From Phanerodontia chrysosporium (lineage: Eukaryota > Basidiomycota > Agaricomycetes > Polyporales > Phanerochaetaceae): a stretch of 64,000 nt of DNA. The notes beneath the pieces were generated by a model. The model saw nothing but the letters and a program-made list of their open reading frames with translations. It did not search any database and had not been told where the DNA came from. The stretch's first letter is position 1. Every line of letters begins with the position of its first letter. The stretch spans positions 186,001 through 250,000 of the forward strand of contig MJGA01000003.1 of NCBI GenBank assembly GCA_001910725.1, in the 5' to 3' direction. The translations under genes and the position numbers were made by a program. Positions 1 through 11,901 of this stretch are shown piece by piece.

Positions 1-1301
1 GAAGAACGCCTTGAGAGCAGAAGGGATCGCTGGATCCCCGCTCACGGATTCAGATACGTGTGACGGTAAAGATGGTGTGGAGTCGTGCACGGCAAATCTA
101 GCAGTCAACACAGAACCTGCATTGGGGACCGCTGTCGGTTCGCCTCCTCGGACAGATGGGGAGAGCTGAGATTGCTGAATCGATTCCGCCGAAATCGAGC
201 TGTTGTGCGATGTTGATATCTCCGATTCAAGCGGCAACTGCAGTTGGGTGAGAGAAGTCGACCGTCGTGTTTTAGCAAAGGCATCCTGCAGGACCACGGC
301 CTGAATCGGGGCAGCCGACGGTTTGCCAGCATGGCGTTGGTATGGCTTCGACTTCTGGTCGGATTTCGAACCCGGGTTCGCTCTCGTATGGTCTCCTGCT
401 TGTAGAGGATGCCGTGTAGCGAGCCAGTCAGGGGGGTGGGACGGCATATCCGACTGGAAGTCCGAACTGCGCGTCGCAGCTTTAGGAGACGCAACTGCCT
501 CCAGAGCCATGATAGCTTCCGGGACACTGGCTCTTCGAGAGCCTCTGGCCGATTTTTGTTTTGTCCACGCCACGAGGTCAGCCAGTTCCGACTCTGAGAG
601 TCCAGTAGCCTTGACTGCAGCTGTGTAGCGCAAAATGTAAAGGTGGAGAGACATTGTCGAGAATAATACGCACCTGCAATGTCCATGTTTTCAGCACTTT
701 TTCTGCGTGGCGTTAGCTGTCTAGTTGCGATGTTCAATGTTCCAGCCGTAGGCGCACCATTTTCACCGTCTTCCTCGTCTTCCTCCTCGTCTTTGTGGTC
801 ATGTAGGCTCGAGTCCGAGTCTTCTGCAAAGAGAATGAGTCTACGCGGACTAGCTGCGAGAGCGCGGTACTCACCATCAGCATCCTCCGTTTCTACGTCT
901 TCGGGCCGCTCCCCCTCACATGTTCCACTGCGAGCGTGTTCCTGTTGAATGATGAGAATGGCGGAAAGAGACAGGTTCCAAGACGCCTTACCTGTATCCT
1001 CCTCGAAGAACCAGCGAATTCGATCGCGCATCGCGGGCACCGCCATAGCCCGTCCGAGTCACGGTAAACCGTGATCCTCTCCCTTTCTCCCTGATAGAGT
1101 AGCGAACACTCAAGCTGATGCACCTGCCTGTGGTGCTCCCGCAGAGACAGGTTGGTCGTCTCGCCGCACTGCGCGCACGCGTACCACCTTCAAAATTCAC
1201 CGTGAGAAGGGCACGAAAATTTTTGTAAACTATTCAAGCCTTCTAAGACAGGTACGAGAGACTCACTCGTCATTCAGGTCCCTGCTGGTAATCTTGGGCA
1301 T
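1..1301 (-). CDS. Finger/helical-domain family protein, member 1 (C-terminus off window)
   Basis: Unknown function; probably a nuclear DNA- or RNA-binding protein, inferred only from the fingers. The start MPKITSRDLND is followed by an intron, then finger 1 (YACAQCG...HHRQVH, C-x2-C..H-x4-H) and finger 2 beginning CPRC. Finger 2 is completed across the next intron (about 977-941) by EHARSGTC, giving C-x2-C-x13-H-x5-C. An acidic stretch (EEEDEEDGENG) follows, then an intron near 670-625, then a Ser/Gln-rich region reading GLSESELADLV and ending at the window edge in PAIPSALKAFF. That last string is the beginning of the C-terminal helical domain seen complete in the copies at 1803-2941 and 3381-4858, so the gene is cut by the window edge, not truncated in the genome. 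No frame break is visible in this copy. Introns and splice choices are by eye. Confidence 0.72.
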
Positions 1302-1802
1302 GGTGTGCGGGTACGGTCAAAGCTGATGAGCCTGTGTCCTTGCAACGGCGCGCGGAGATAAATATTGGTGCCGTCCGAGGCAAGCTGCTTACGACGCGCC
1401 TATATGCGCTCCTCCATCGTCCGGCCTACGTATGATGGCTCATTGGCTGACCCGAATGGTTGGTAACTCGTTGAGTGCCAGCTGGGAGATGCATGTCGAC
1501 GGGGAGACACTGGACATCGGAGTCGAACTCCGCGGTCAGGCGAGGCGCTCAGCGAAGCTGGACATCTCAGATCTACACTTGCCCAAGAGGCCCTCCTAAT
1601 TGTACCACGGCGAGGGACGCACAAAACCATCCTTATTGGAGTATGATAGACAAATGGTGCCCTGGAAAATACTCCAGAAGTAGCTTATAGAATGCACGGC
1701 ATGTGCAGGAGAAGACCGTTACAACGGTACCTTCGGGACGATCGCGTACTATGCGAACTGTAACATGTCGATCGAAAAGACAGACAGGGAACCTTTCACT
1801 GC
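1302..1802. other. Intergenic, between two same-strand family members
   Basis: About 500 bases holding the 5' flank of the gene starting at 1301 and the 3' flank of the gene ending at 1803. The minus-strand sequence contains AT-rich TATA-like text near 1359-1364 (gataaatatt). No coding exon could be supported. Confidence 0.5.
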
Positions 1803-2941
1803 TTAGTCTGGTTGGCCCTGCAACGAGTCGGCTCGCTGCTCCAGAGCACGCTTGACAGCTAGCGAGCCCGCAAGCCGGCCCTTGGCCAAGATGTCCGCCT
1901 TCATGACCTCCCAGTAGCCTTCGACGGGCGTCGTGCAAAGCAGATCCAGAGTTGACTCCGTGCAGAAACCATGGTTGATGAATATAGGAGCAAGGTGCTG
2001 CAGAGGAACATTTCCTGTGCTAAATAATGCTGCAAGAGCGGCAGGTATGGTCGCAGAAGGAGATTCGGAGTCCAACGAGGTTGCGTACACGTCCAACTCG
2101 AGAACGTCGCGGTTAAAGGAGCGGAGAGCTGAGTGACTGTTGTGGCATGAGCATGGCCAGCCACTTCAGCCGGATTCGGCGACTGGGAGCGAAAGCGTGG
2201 CTTCTTCGCGGTTGCCTTTCGTTGAGGCCGGGGCGGTGGGTTCAACGAGAGTTCATCTTCTTGCGGCAATGAGTGCTGTACGTCAATATCCACAGGGGGA
2301 TGCGAGGGGGAGACGGACTTCGCTCCGCCGCAGGAAATTGAAGCATAACGAGATTGGCAGGCGCGACCACTGTAGAGTTCTCCGTCGACGAGGATGTGCT
2401 CGACTTCCTTCTGGACGTCCGTTGCGGCCTGCACTCCGCACACTTCCATATGTCAGCGAGATCGGATTCCGAGATATTACCGATGTCAACAGCCGAGAAA
2501 CCAAGCTCCTCCAAGGTGTAATCATCGTCTCCGCTGTTTTGTTTCGTGGCATCTAAGTAGAAGGGCAGGTCAGACCATTGTAGCCAGCCTTGCATGGTCC
2601 TGTGCTTTGCCCATGAGCGATGCATTCACATGACAGCCAGAGCACGCTAGTCACCTGGATCCTCCTGCACGACCCGTCCCACACCTCCCCACACCTAGGC
2701 AGCACCAGAGGCCGTCTGCGCCACGCCGCATCGGTGGTTTCCGTGGATCTCCCTTGAATACGATGGTGCACCTGTCCTGGTGCACCTGCTTATAATGTTC
2801 GGCGAGCGTCACATGGGTAGCCGCCCCGCATTTCGCGCAATTATACCTGGAATTCGCTACACGTTAACATGAATCAACATAGATGTGCAAAACCAATGAT
2901 GTGTCAGCGACATACCTCACATTGGGGTCAGACCTGGGCAT
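1803..2941 (-). CDS. Finger/helical-domain family protein, member 2 (three apparent frame breaks)
   Basis: Starts MPRSDPNVR and, after an intron, gives finger 1 YNCAKCG..EHYKQVH. The second finger should read CCPRCGEVWDGSCRRIQ, but the frame is lost at 2698-2699 where one G (C on the coding strand) is missing relative to the family. Two further one-base losses are inferred at 2306-2310 (run of five G) and near 2109-2112; restoring each joins well-conserved segments (..ISESDLADIW.., VDIDVQHSLPQEDELS, VLELDVYATS). The C-terminal helical domain is intact and typical: PAALAALFSTGNVPLQHL...LDLLCTTP..GRLAGSLAVKRALEQRA. The histidine and last cysteine expected for finger 2 after the intron are not clear. 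Either a decaying copy or a consensus with homopolymer errors; the second is favoured because the same defect occurs in single-copy genes of this window. Confidence 0.62.
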
Positions 2942-3380
2942 GGCGCGAGGTGGTAGTCGGAAAGGTGGGACTCATTGTACCTAGGCCGTAGCAACCAGGA
3001 TACAATCCGGACGCACTCAGAGACCCTGCCCAGGGTAGAAATCACAGCACTAGTCCTATCACAGCCGCCTCCGTGCTAAATAGAGGGTCTGATGAGGGCG
3101 AATCACCTGCTCCGCACGCGTTACGGCGAATACGTTGAAGTCCGTTTTGAGACGCTTGGCCTGTGCAGGCATGGTATCCAGCTTCGGGTGAGCCAAGAAC
3201 AGCGTGAAGAGGTTCGGAATGTGTACGAGCGAGTGAAACCTACAAAATACAAGCAGTAAACACCACGAATGAACTATCCAAAAACAACGCAGGAAATGGG
3301 ATCCGGGGTAGGGCCCTACAAGGCAGGACGCCACCTGAGCGTGAGATACAAGAACACCGAGAAATACAAAAAACGCGTCA
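2942..3380. other. Intergenic, 439 bases
   Basis: Lies between the 3' end of the gene ending at 3381 and the start of the gene beginning at 2941, both on the minus strand. Short ORFs occur but none resembles the neighbouring families or has plausible splice context. I see nothing else in it. Confidence 0.5.
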
Positions 3381-4858
3381 CTACCTCCAACCTCCGCTCA
3401 TGCACAACGCTCGCCGACGCGCGCGCTCTTCCAACCCCCTCTGAACGGCGAGCCACCCAGCGAGCCGGCCTTCATAGAGTATTTCACACTTGAGATCGTC
3501 CAATTCTCTTGGCGGAGCTTCGCAGAGCAGGTCCAGAGCATCATCCGTAGTTATCCGTTGCCGAACGAAGATGTGGGCTAGATGCTCCAAAGGGATGCGA
3601 AGGGTGCCGAGGAAGGCCTGTAAGGCAGCAGGAAGGAGTTCAGGGGTATAAGAGGCTCTTGCTTCAGCATTTTGGACTGAGCGGGCCGTCGGCGGCGCGT
3701 GTGCCGACGGAGATGGAGAGTGACGACTTGTGGAAGATGAGTTGAGCCAATGCCTGTGGGCTTGTCTGTCGGAGGCTTCTTCGTATTGGAGTTTCGGGAC
3801 GGAGTGAGATGGTTCCAGCTTCGGCCACGAAGGTTCCGACGTCTGCATTTCAGACTTCACGCCATCCATTGCGAAGTCAGGTCGCGGGATGGCGGAAAGG
3901 TTGTCATGAACAAAGTTCTGTTGTTCTTCCGCCTTAACAGACAATCGTCGCTCTGGAGTAATGGCGACACACCCATGCGAAAACGAGCCATGACCTCCAC
4001 CGAACTCCTCCTCGTGTTTCATTATGGAGGAGCTCGACTGAAAGAAGTCAGGTTCCCAATCCGATCCAGGTCCTCTACTCACTGGAAACGAAGCGTCAGT
4101 AGGTGATGCACGACGTGGCGTGGCGACCTACATTTCATCTCCACATCCTGCATATCTCGCGCCTCTTCGTCCAGCAGTTGCTGAATGAAAGCCTCTACAT
4201 TGAGAAAAGATCAGAAGAAGAAAGCGGATGCGCACATAGGACGTACCTTCATCTGCTAGCTCGTTCATATAGTTGCCTAGGATATCATCGGGAGATACAA
4301 TCTCATCCGCTACTTTCCTAATCAGAGATACGATAAGTCAACATAGTAATTTGCTTACCTGCTGTGGTTTCACTAGGCAGAATGTTCGATACGTCCTTCC
4401 TGTCAGAAGCATTCGGTTGATGCTCTACGGATTCGCGTTTCGACTGCGGTTCGGATTTTGGAAGAGGCTGGAGAGGCTGAGGTGTTTGAGGTACGCCACC
4501 AACAACTGCAAGACATTCTCCTTTAAGGCCATGGGTCTTTATAGTTCGTCGTCGACTTGAGCATACGTGGAAGTGCATTCGTAGCGATCCCAACGCACCT
4601 GAAGCTTTCTCGGTGTGCCCTCGAACTCCATGCCACACTTTGGACAGCGCCATAGGCCATCCGCGTCGCGATGACACGTTACCCTCTCATGCTCTCCTTT
4701 GAATTGTACGGTGCATTCTTTCTGGTGCACCTTCTTATGATGTTCCTTCAACGAGATGCGTTCCCATTTGCCGCACGTCGCACAGGCATATCTGCTGAGA
4801 TGGGATAAGTTTGCGCGTGCGTAAAGAGCATAGCAACATACTTGGGTCCTTTGGGCAT
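3381..4858 (-). CDS. Finger/helical-domain family protein, member 3
   Basis: Best preserved member on this strand. Exon 1 encodes MPKGPN; after an intron finger 1 reads YACATCGKWERISLKEHHKK (then VH), finger 2 starts CPKCGMEF and is completed after the next intron by THGLKGEC (C-x2-C-x13-H-x5-C). A Pro/Ser-rich linker, short acidic exons (FIQQLLDEEARDMQDVE) and a long Ser/Glu-rich exon (about 4080-3650) follow. The C-terminal helical domain is at about 3640-3420: LLPAALQAFLGTLRIPLEHL, then LDLLCEAPP and GRLAGWLAVQRGLEERA. No frame break was found. The helical domain resembles domains of about 65 residues seen at the C-termini of many uncharacterised agaricomycete proteins (SAM- or death-fold-like, inference only). 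No catalytic motif is present. A transcription-factor or chromatin role is possible but unproven. Confidence 0.75.
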
Positions 4859-5298
4859 AGTGACTCTTATCGTACATGCAGGTAGCGGGAGAAATAATGA
4901 ACGTTGTCAATAGTTGAGTATTTAGGCTGCTAGCTCTTCCCAATATAGGACGTCCGTTTGAGCCCTTGATGCTTCCCACGGAGTAATTGCGGCGTGCTCA
5001 CGAGGCTGTATGATGCCGACGTCCGTCCTCTGGGTGTCGCGCGGGACGTTGTAGGCATGCGAGAGACATGAACTCGGAGTGCCCAGACGAGTCGAGGTGG
5101 TGGTCGTGGGTAAGAGGACTCCCGCCCCGGGTCCTCTGCGGGGTGCATCGCCTTAAGCGCCTGCGCCACGGAAGCTATTAGACGCCCGATAATTGATGCT
5201 CCTGTTCGGCTTCACGCAAAATCCAGCGGGAAACCACCTCGTCCTCCTGCCTCGTCGCCCTACGTACTGCCGGATCTCGTGTTCATCTGCTCTGCCTC
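4859..5298. promoter_or_regulatory. Divergent promoter region between family members 3 and 4
   Basis: Members 3 (minus, start 4858) and 4 (plus, start about 5299) are head to head, so this stretch must hold both promoters. On the minus strand an AT-rich block lies at 4886-4926. No conserved element could be assigned. Confidence 0.4.
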
Positions 5299-6877
5299 GC
5301 CATGTCAGTCCTCGCACTCTCTTTTTGCACGAAATTTCCGCTCACTGCTCCGTAACTTGTCGCCAATTTAGGACCGACGGTTGGCACTGCCAGACCTGTG
5401 ACGCCCTCATAACTGATTCTGCAGTACGCTATCACTACCAGGCTGTGCATCAACCCATCTCCTTCATTCGTCTTCCTGGTTCTGCGGCACGTGTGCGGCT
5501 TGACAGGGACCCCAACACTGGCCGCTTCACGTGTCCTAGGATTGGCTGTTCGGTGTCATTTGAACTTGGACATGAGGTTCAGGTGAGTAGGCTTTCATCG
5601 TGTAGCGAGTTATCTTCATTCTGAACCCTCCAGTCGCATGCCCGAAATTGCACGAAACCATTAGACGTTTACAAGGAGGAGGAGAAGCCTACATTCAGAA
5701 AGCGTGCACTGTCAGCTTCCCAAAGCGCGTTCGAACCCCGCAAGACTGTCCACCGGTCCATCCATGGTCACACGTCTGCCTCTGCACGATACCCCGCAAA
5801 ACGCAATGTCTCGGAATCATCCAGCAGACATGATTCATTGTCTGCGCGTGCCTCTCTCTCAACACGAACCCTCCGCGTTCACACGTCAGCCACACTTTCC
5901 CCCTGACACAAATAATGCTAATTGACTCATCGTCTTCCAGAGCCAACCTGCCACAAACGACACGAACACAACGCGCATTGATTCGTCATTGCTTCAATGG
6001 CCAGTCAATGATGGTATCTGAGATTGCAGAGTGGGTTGGCGTTGATCGTGACACGGTCTGGTCGGTCGTACGGAATGAGGACGCCGACGACCTGAATGAG
6101 GACCGTCTTTACTTGGACGGTAAGCGGGGAGACATCATTGACGTCGACGCAATCAAATTCCTCCGGCCGTTTGTCAAGGGCGAGCCCGTGGACGATGACC
6201 GATGGCTCAGGTTCAATGCCAGCATCAGCGACGACGAATATGACTCGGAGGAGGAGATTGAGAGACAATGTATGATTATATTCTTGTCAAGCTCACATAG
6301 TCTTACATTGGCAACAGACATTCAGGCATCGCCCGAAGTTCATTCCCGTCGGCATCGTCGAGGCTCAAGTAGCAGCATCGAGTCGATGTCGTCTCTGACT
6401 TCCTTGGGAGACGAAGATGCACCTGGTGATCCAGAACATATGGTACGCCTGCTCCAGATGAACGTCGTCTAGCTGCATATGTTCACCGAAACACAGTTCG
6501 AAGAGTTTCAAGAGTCTTCCCCTGGCCCTGAGCCCTCGCCGAGCTCAGCATCGCCACCGGTGTCATCTACAGTCTACAGCAACACAGTCTCACGCTCGCC
6601 GCTGACAACGCGCTCGAAGCTCGACAGCACGGTCGAGACATTTGTGCGCAGTCTCGGCGGGCCCTCCGACCAGCTCGTAGAGATCTTCTGCGACACCGAG
6701 ATTGACAGTGAAGAGCGGCTCAACTGGCTCTGCCTCCAAGAGGAGGACTACTGGAACGATGTCAAGGACTACATGCTTCGGAAGGGTGTCAAGCTCTTCC
6801 ATTGGCTTGTCGTCAAAAAGGGTCTTCGGGATAGGGCAGCGGCGCTTGCTTCTGCTAGGACAGAAACTCCGGCATGA
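5299..6877 (+). CDS. Finger/HTH/helical-domain family protein, member 4
   Basis: Paralogue of the three upstream genes, in opposite orientation and with an added block. Finger 1 reads WHCQTCD...YHYQAVH at about 5385-5450. The second module (CPRIGCSVSF) is split by an intron after HEVQ and followed by SHARNC. A Ser-rich linker leads to a helix-turn-helix-like block at about 5958-6120: ALIRHCFNGQSMMVSEIAEW, then VGVDRDTVWSVVRNE. An acidic patch (DEYDSEEEIERQ), an intron at about 6270-6319, a Ser-rich exon and another intron (about 6443-6500) follow. The C-terminal helical domain is at 6620-6850 (YWNDVKDYMLRKG, HWLVVKKGLRDRAA). The start is uncertain: ATG at 5299 followed by a short intron ending cgccaatttag fits the pattern of the other members, but an upstream ATG at 5193 also stays open. 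Function unknown; DNA binding is inferred. Confidence 0.68.
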
Positions 6878-7053
6878 CTGCAATGAGTATGCTATGTATT
6901 CATTGGCATATCATGTCTTCCTTGTATATCTGTTTAAAATGTTATGCTTGGTGGGTTAACACCAGGTACGAAAGTGACAGTAGTGTCTATATTTATATTG
7001 GATACAACAGTAGATCCCCGAGAGATGTTGTACAATTGCGACTGTGATCAGAT

Positions 7054-8362
7054 TCAGTTGTTTGCGATGCTAATCAGAATCTTTCCCGTCAGCTTTCCGC
7101 CAGGAGTTGTGAGTTCTCTCTGCGCGTCACGCACACCCTCCGTAGTGAAGGGGTACACACTCTCGATGCGGACCTTGAACAGTCCGCTCTTGACTGCTGC
7201 CCAGAGCTCTTTAGCGTAGTGATCTGCTTCCTCAGGGGTGACGATGTAGTTTGGCATGCTCGGGCGGACGAGCTTGAGGTTCTTGGCGGACAATTTCAGC
7301 GGCGACACCGGGTCCGGCGCGCCTGACGCGTTACCCACGCAGACAAGCGTGCCTTTGCGGCGGAGCATGTCGAAGTCGCCCAGGAATCTGACGTTGCAAG
7401 TCAGCGTATGCATCAGCAAAGCCCTTTGGTTCAACGCACGTGTCCTTGCCAACGCCATCGAACACTGCGTGCACACCCTCGCCGTTGGTGAGCTCGAGAG
7501 TGCGCTGCACCACATTCTCCTTCGTGTACAGAATAACATGATCTGCGCCATAGGCCTTGGCAACCTCCGCCTTCTCGGATGTGGACGTACTGCCGATGAC
7601 CGTTGCGCCACGAGCTTTGGCGTACGCTGTGAAAAGCAAGCCGAGCCCTCCAGCAATAGTGTGGATGAAGATCGTGTCCCCCTTCTGCACATTGTACGAT
7701 TCGGTCATCAGCGTTACAACCGTAAGACCTGGGAACGTTCGGTAAGCGAGGGAACACAGTACGAAGGCATGTTGAAGCGCACCTTGCAAGAGGACAGCCG
7801 CCGCGACATCCGATGGGACTTCATCCGGGATGGGAAGACGTTGACCCAGTTGTATGAAGCGTACTCGGCATGCGCACCGAGGCCCAGCTACGAAAAGAAC
7901 GCTTCAGTTATATCGACCCAACTGGGAGGGCTCGCAGGACGTACCACGGCGACACGCTGCCCGACCTTGTACCCGCGTGCTTGTAACGCTCATCGTTCAG
8001 CACTGCAGGGTCAGTCGGAAGCGCGGCGATGACGCCAGATGCTTCGTGACCGATGACTTGCGGGAAGGACTTGATAGGGTACAAGCCCTTGCTGCGGATC
8101 CCGATGTTATGAGCGTGGTGTCTCTCATGCAGAGCGACTTGCGTACCGGAAGTAAGTGTCGATAGTGTTGACACCACCCCATTGGACCTACAAACATCGT
8201 GAGTTAACAAGAACATTAAGGTCAGAAAGGAGCGCGAGTGCACACCTTCACCACGATCTGGTTAGGCTCCTGCTTGGGGAATGGCAGAGTCTTCTTCTCA
8301 AGGACCTCCAGACCGCCGGGCTGGTCGATGGCAATACCCTGGATCGTGCTAGGAAGCGACAT
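7054..8362 (-). CDS. Zeta-crystallin-like NADPH:quinone oxidoreductase, copy 1 of 5
   Basis: Medium-chain dehydrogenase/reductase of the quinone oxidoreductase class, which transfers electrons from NADPH to quinones or reactive enones in the cytosol. Starts MSLPSTIQGIAIDQPGGLEV; exons then give GVNTIDTYFR, SKGLYPIKSFPQVIGHEASG, and the Rossmann motif HTIAGGLGLLFTAYAKARGA, ending in TPGGKLTGKILISIANN. The zinc ligands of alcohol dehydrogenases are absent, as usual for quinone reductases. Two one-base losses break the frame: at 7980/7981 (RYKARGYKVGQRVAVV is regained with one extra C on the plus strand) and at 7831-7834 (VFPIPDEVPSDVAAA is regained with one extra G). A TATA-like box lies at 8440-8447 and ATTGCGCAAC at 8466-8475. 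The 3' end faces the 3' end of the finger gene ending at 6877. Confidence 0.85.
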
Positions 8363-8891
8363 CTTGCAACAGTGCTGATATGTTTGTAGAGAGAAGGCGA
8401 GCTGACAATTGGCTGAGAGAACGTCATGGAACGCAGCCCTTATATATGTGCCCAGTGTGGAAGTAATTGCGCAACAGGACTTCAGCGGGCCGCGCTACGA
8501 CTTTTTAGCAGGGTTCTTATGATTATCGTCGTTGCGCTGACCGACAGACTAACAAGTAGCGATAGTTGGGAGTATGAAAAGCTGAATTACTAAGAAGCTT
8601 TGCAATTTGGGGAGGTGGTAGTCTGGTGAAGAGTACAGGAGACGCCGCGCGTCCTCTTTGTCGAGTCGCGTCGCATGCGCCACGAGCATTACGACTTGTT
8701 CCATCGTCGTGTATGATATCGCTAACAGATATTGTCCCTCAGCTGGTAGATCCTGACAATCACAAAGCCATCTGGATTTCCTGTTACAATACAAATGTTC
8801 AAGCAACTCATGAACTGCATTTAAACGTAAGTCTTCCTGACCTATATTCTCTTTCCGCTTTGTAGGTAGCCTGTACTGTTCAGCGTTATAC
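8363..8891. other. Intergenic, promoter of copy 1 and 3' flank of copy 2
   Basis: 529 bases. The part next to 8362 carries a TATA-like box and the ATTGCGCAAC element; the rest is AT-rich 3' flank. A minus-strand reading frame at 8549-8905 overlaps the 3' end of copy 2 in another frame and has no recognisable similarity, so it is not called. Confidence 0.5.
8466..8475. promoter_or_regulatory. ATTGCGCAAC element, reductase copy 1
   Basis: Contains the 8-base palindrome TTGCGCAA, about 104 bases upstream of the start codon and about 20 bases upstream of TATA-like text (8440-8447). The same ten bases occur upstream of copies 2, 3 and 4. The core resembles the bZIP C/EBP-type half-site pair, but the fungal binding factor is not known. 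Confidence 0.5.
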
Positions 8892-10183
8892 TCATACGTC
8901 TGCAATCTTTATCAGAATCTTTCCAGCTAGCTTGCCACCAGGCGTAGTGATTTCCGTATGCGCGTCACGCACACCCTCGGCGGTGAACGGTACAACACGT
9001 TCGATGCGGACCTTGAACAGTCCCCTCTTGACCACGTCCCAGAGTTCCTTCGCGTAATGGTCGGTCTCTTCGGGGGTAGCAATGTAGTTTGGCATGCTTG
9101 GGCGGACGAGCTTTAGGTTCTTGGCTGAGAGCTTGAGCGGAGACACAGGGTCTGGTGGGCCTGACGCATTGCCGACGCAGACCAGAGTGCCCTTCCGACG
9201 AAGCATATCAAAGTTTCCCAGGAATCTGTCAACCATATCAGTAGTGAAAGTATGGTAATGGCAGAAGAGGCTCACGTGTCCTTCCTACACCGTCGAAGAT
9301 CGCGTGCACACCCTCGCCGTTGGTGAGCTCCAACGTGCGCTGGACGACATTCTCCTGCGTGTAGAGAATGACGTGGTCTGCACCGTATGTCTTGGCGATC
9401 TCAGCCTTTTCTGCTGAAGATGTACTGCCGATGACGGTAGCACCGCGCGACTTCGCATATGCTGCGAAGAGCAGCCCTAGCCCACCGGCGACCGTATGGA
9501 CGAATATAACATCTCCTTTCTGAACGTTATACGCCTCCGACATCAATGTGATGACGGTGAGTCCTGAGGAGCACAGTGAGAAAGCTGGGATTGCAAGTGA
9601 GGGAATAACACTCACCCTGCGTGAGCACCGCGGCTGCGACTTCCAGCGAGACCTCGTTTGGGACAGGGAAGACGTGCACCCAATCGTTCGAGACATACTC
9701 TGCATGCGCTCCGCGATCTGACTATAAAGAACATGACATCAATTATATTTTGTAGCACATGAGCAAGATGGGACTTACCACAGCGACACGCTGGCCTATC
9801 TTGTATCCTCGCGCCTTATATCGCTCGTCGTTGAGTACCTTGGATCGGTGGGAAGTGCGACGATAACGCCAGATGCCTCAGTGCCCAAAACGTGTGGGAA
9901 CACGTTCACGGGTAGAGGCCCCTCCTATACGTCCTCCGTCAACCTACGTCGTTTGATGCAACCATGGACTTCATACCGAATGTAGGTGTCTACAGTATTG
10001 ACACCACCGTATGCGATCTGCCAAGGCCGTGAAATTTCAACAAGAGTGCGAAATCATGTTACATACCTTCACAACGATCTGGTTTGGCTGCTGCTTGGGG
10101 AACGGTAATGTCTTCTTTTCGAGAACCTCAGGCCCGCCTTGCCTCTCGATAGCTATAGCTTGTATGGTGCTTGGGAGAGACAT
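8892..10183 (-). CDS. Zeta-crystallin-like NADPH:quinone oxidoreductase, copy 2 of 5
   Basis: Starts MSLPSTIQAIAIERQGGPEV. The Rossmann motif reads HTVAGGLGLLFAAYAKSRGA and the C-terminus TPGGKLAGKILIKIADV. The substrate-binding and cofactor-binding halves keep the same order and intron positions as copy 1. Two frame breaks are visible: near 9907-9910, where YP-VNVFPHVLGTEASG needs one extra C on the plus strand, and at 9839-9842, where LPTDPKVLNDERYKARGYKI needs one extra T. Apart from these the protein is intact and lacks nonsense changes, which argues against old decay. Expected cytosolic quinone or enone reductase. TATATA at 10275-10280 and ATTGCGCAAC at 10319-10328 lie upstream. Confidence 0.83.
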
Positions 10184-10589
10184 CTTCAAACTGGGCCCCG
10201 TATGAAGGTTGGAAGGATCCTGTATGTTAGGAGGGCGCACACGACGTCACGCCATCATGAAACTCTCAAGCCTTTATATACCCTTGAGCCGAATTCCGAC
10301 GACGTGCTAGTGATAGCAATTGCGCAACCACCAGGTCGATCTTCAGGGTTTCGCTTCTGCTGATTCCAAGAATTTTCGGGACGACGACTCAACGAGACAA
10401 TGATAACAACGTGAATGACTGCATGGTGGTCAGGATCAAGCTCAAGCTCAAGTCCAGAGACGCGCGCCGAACCAGTTCGCGACCTATCATCTCTGCCCAG
10501 GAGTGTATGCGTTACCATGAATGACGGTGCATCCCAACTGTACAAAACCTCAACACTGTTGAGACGCCACATCCCCACCTTCGCCGCTA
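10184..10589. other. Intergenic, promoter of copy 2 and 3' flank of copy 3
   Basis: 406 bases with TATA-like text at 10274-10281 and the shared ATTGCGCAAC element. The rest holds no supported gene. Confidence 0.5.
10319..10328. promoter_or_regulatory. ATTGCGCAAC element, reductase copy 2
   Basis: Same ten bases as upstream of copies 1, 3 and 4, here about 136 bases before the start codon and upstream of the TATA-like text. Confidence 0.5.
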
Positions 10590-11901
10590 TTACTCGTCAG
10601 CAATTTTGATGAGAACTTTCCCAGCGATCCTTCCTCCAGGGGTCGTGAGGTCCCTCTGCGCATCGCGTGCACCTTCCGTACTGAACGGGTATACACCCTC
10701 AATGCGAACCTGAAAAGACCGCTCTTGACAGCCTTCCAGAGTTGCGTAGCGTGATTATCGACCTCCTCGGGGTGACGAGATAATTGGGCAAGCTCGGGCG
10801 CATGAGCTTAAGGTTCTTGGCTGAAAGCTTCAATGGTGATACAGGGTCTGGCACTCCAGACGCATTCCCGAGCAGGACGAGTGTGCCTTTCCGACGGAGC
10901 ATATCGAAGTCGCGTAAGAATCTGTTCTCCATGTCAGTCTCTTTCAATGATGTGGTAAGATGAGCAGGCTCACGTATCCTTGCCTACACCGTCGAACACT
11001 GCATGCATTCCTTCACCATCGGTGACCTCCAGCGCACGCTGCACGATGTCTTCTTTGGTGTACAGAAGCACATGGTCTGCTCCACAGCGTTTAGCGATTT
11101 CAGCCTTTTCTGGTGTCGAGGTGCTGCCGATGACAGTGGCGCCTCGCGCCTTGGCATAGGCTGTGAACAGCAACCCTAGGCCGCCAGCGATTGTGTGGAT
11201 GAAGATCGTGTCGCCCTTTTGAACGTCGTATGCTTCGTTCATTTGTGTCACGACGGTTAGACCTGCGGAATTTGCCTCAGACAATACGCACAGCTGGTGA
11301 TGCATCGGAGGCATACCGTGCGCGAGCACAGCGGCTGCGACGTCCTGGGGGACTTCACCTGGAATAGGGAAGACACGTATCCAATTGTGCGAGACATACT
11401 CAGCGTACGTCCCAAGGTCTATCTGCAGTAGGTTCAGCAACCGGGTCAGGCGCAGCTAGTCAGACGACGCACTAGGGCGACGCGCTGTCCGATCTTGTAT
11501 CCTCGCGCTTTGTACCGTTCGTCCTCGAGCACCTTTGGGTCGGTGGGAAGTGCGACGATCGTGCCGGATGCTTCGTTCCCCAAGACTTGAGGGAATGCTC
11601 TCAGTGGGTAAATGCCATTTCTGCAGATAGTCGATAAGTTCCACTCTGAGCAGATTGTTGAGTATGCTTACCGAAAGTATGTGTCTATGGTATTCACACC
11701 GCACCAGTTGACCTGTACAGACTATATGAGGACCAGGTCTGCAATATGGCAGATGACCTAGCTGACCTTTACCACGATGTCATTGGGCTCCTGCTTCGGA
11801 AAGGGCACGGACATCTTCTCGACGACGTCGAGTCCACCGTGTCGGGTGATGGCGATGGCCTGGACTGTGTCTGGGAACGTCGACGGCTTTTTCTGGTACA
11901 T
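10590..11901 (-). CDS. Zeta-crystallin-like NADPH:quinone oxidoreductase, copy 3 of 5
   Basis: The likely start is MYQKKPSTFPDTVQAIAITR; an ATG at 11949 is also in frame but sits at the TATA-like box, so it is disfavoured. Recognisable segments are GIYPLRAFPQVLGNEASG, HTIAGGLGLLFTAYAKARGA, GADHVLLYTKED and the terminal KIADE. Two one-base losses break the last exon: in the run of four G at 10769-10772 (YLVTPEEVDNH is regained) and at 10710/10711 (SGLFKVRIEGVYPF is regained with one extra T on the plus strand). The first four exons are intact. Role as for the other copies. It diverges more at the N-terminus, with a short basic extension, than copies 1 and 2. Confidence 0.82.

Noticed and set aside
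8549..8905. 118-codon minus-strand ORF between reductase copies 1 and 2
   Set aside because: Overlaps the end of copy 2 in another frame and sits in its 3' flank; no similarity seen.
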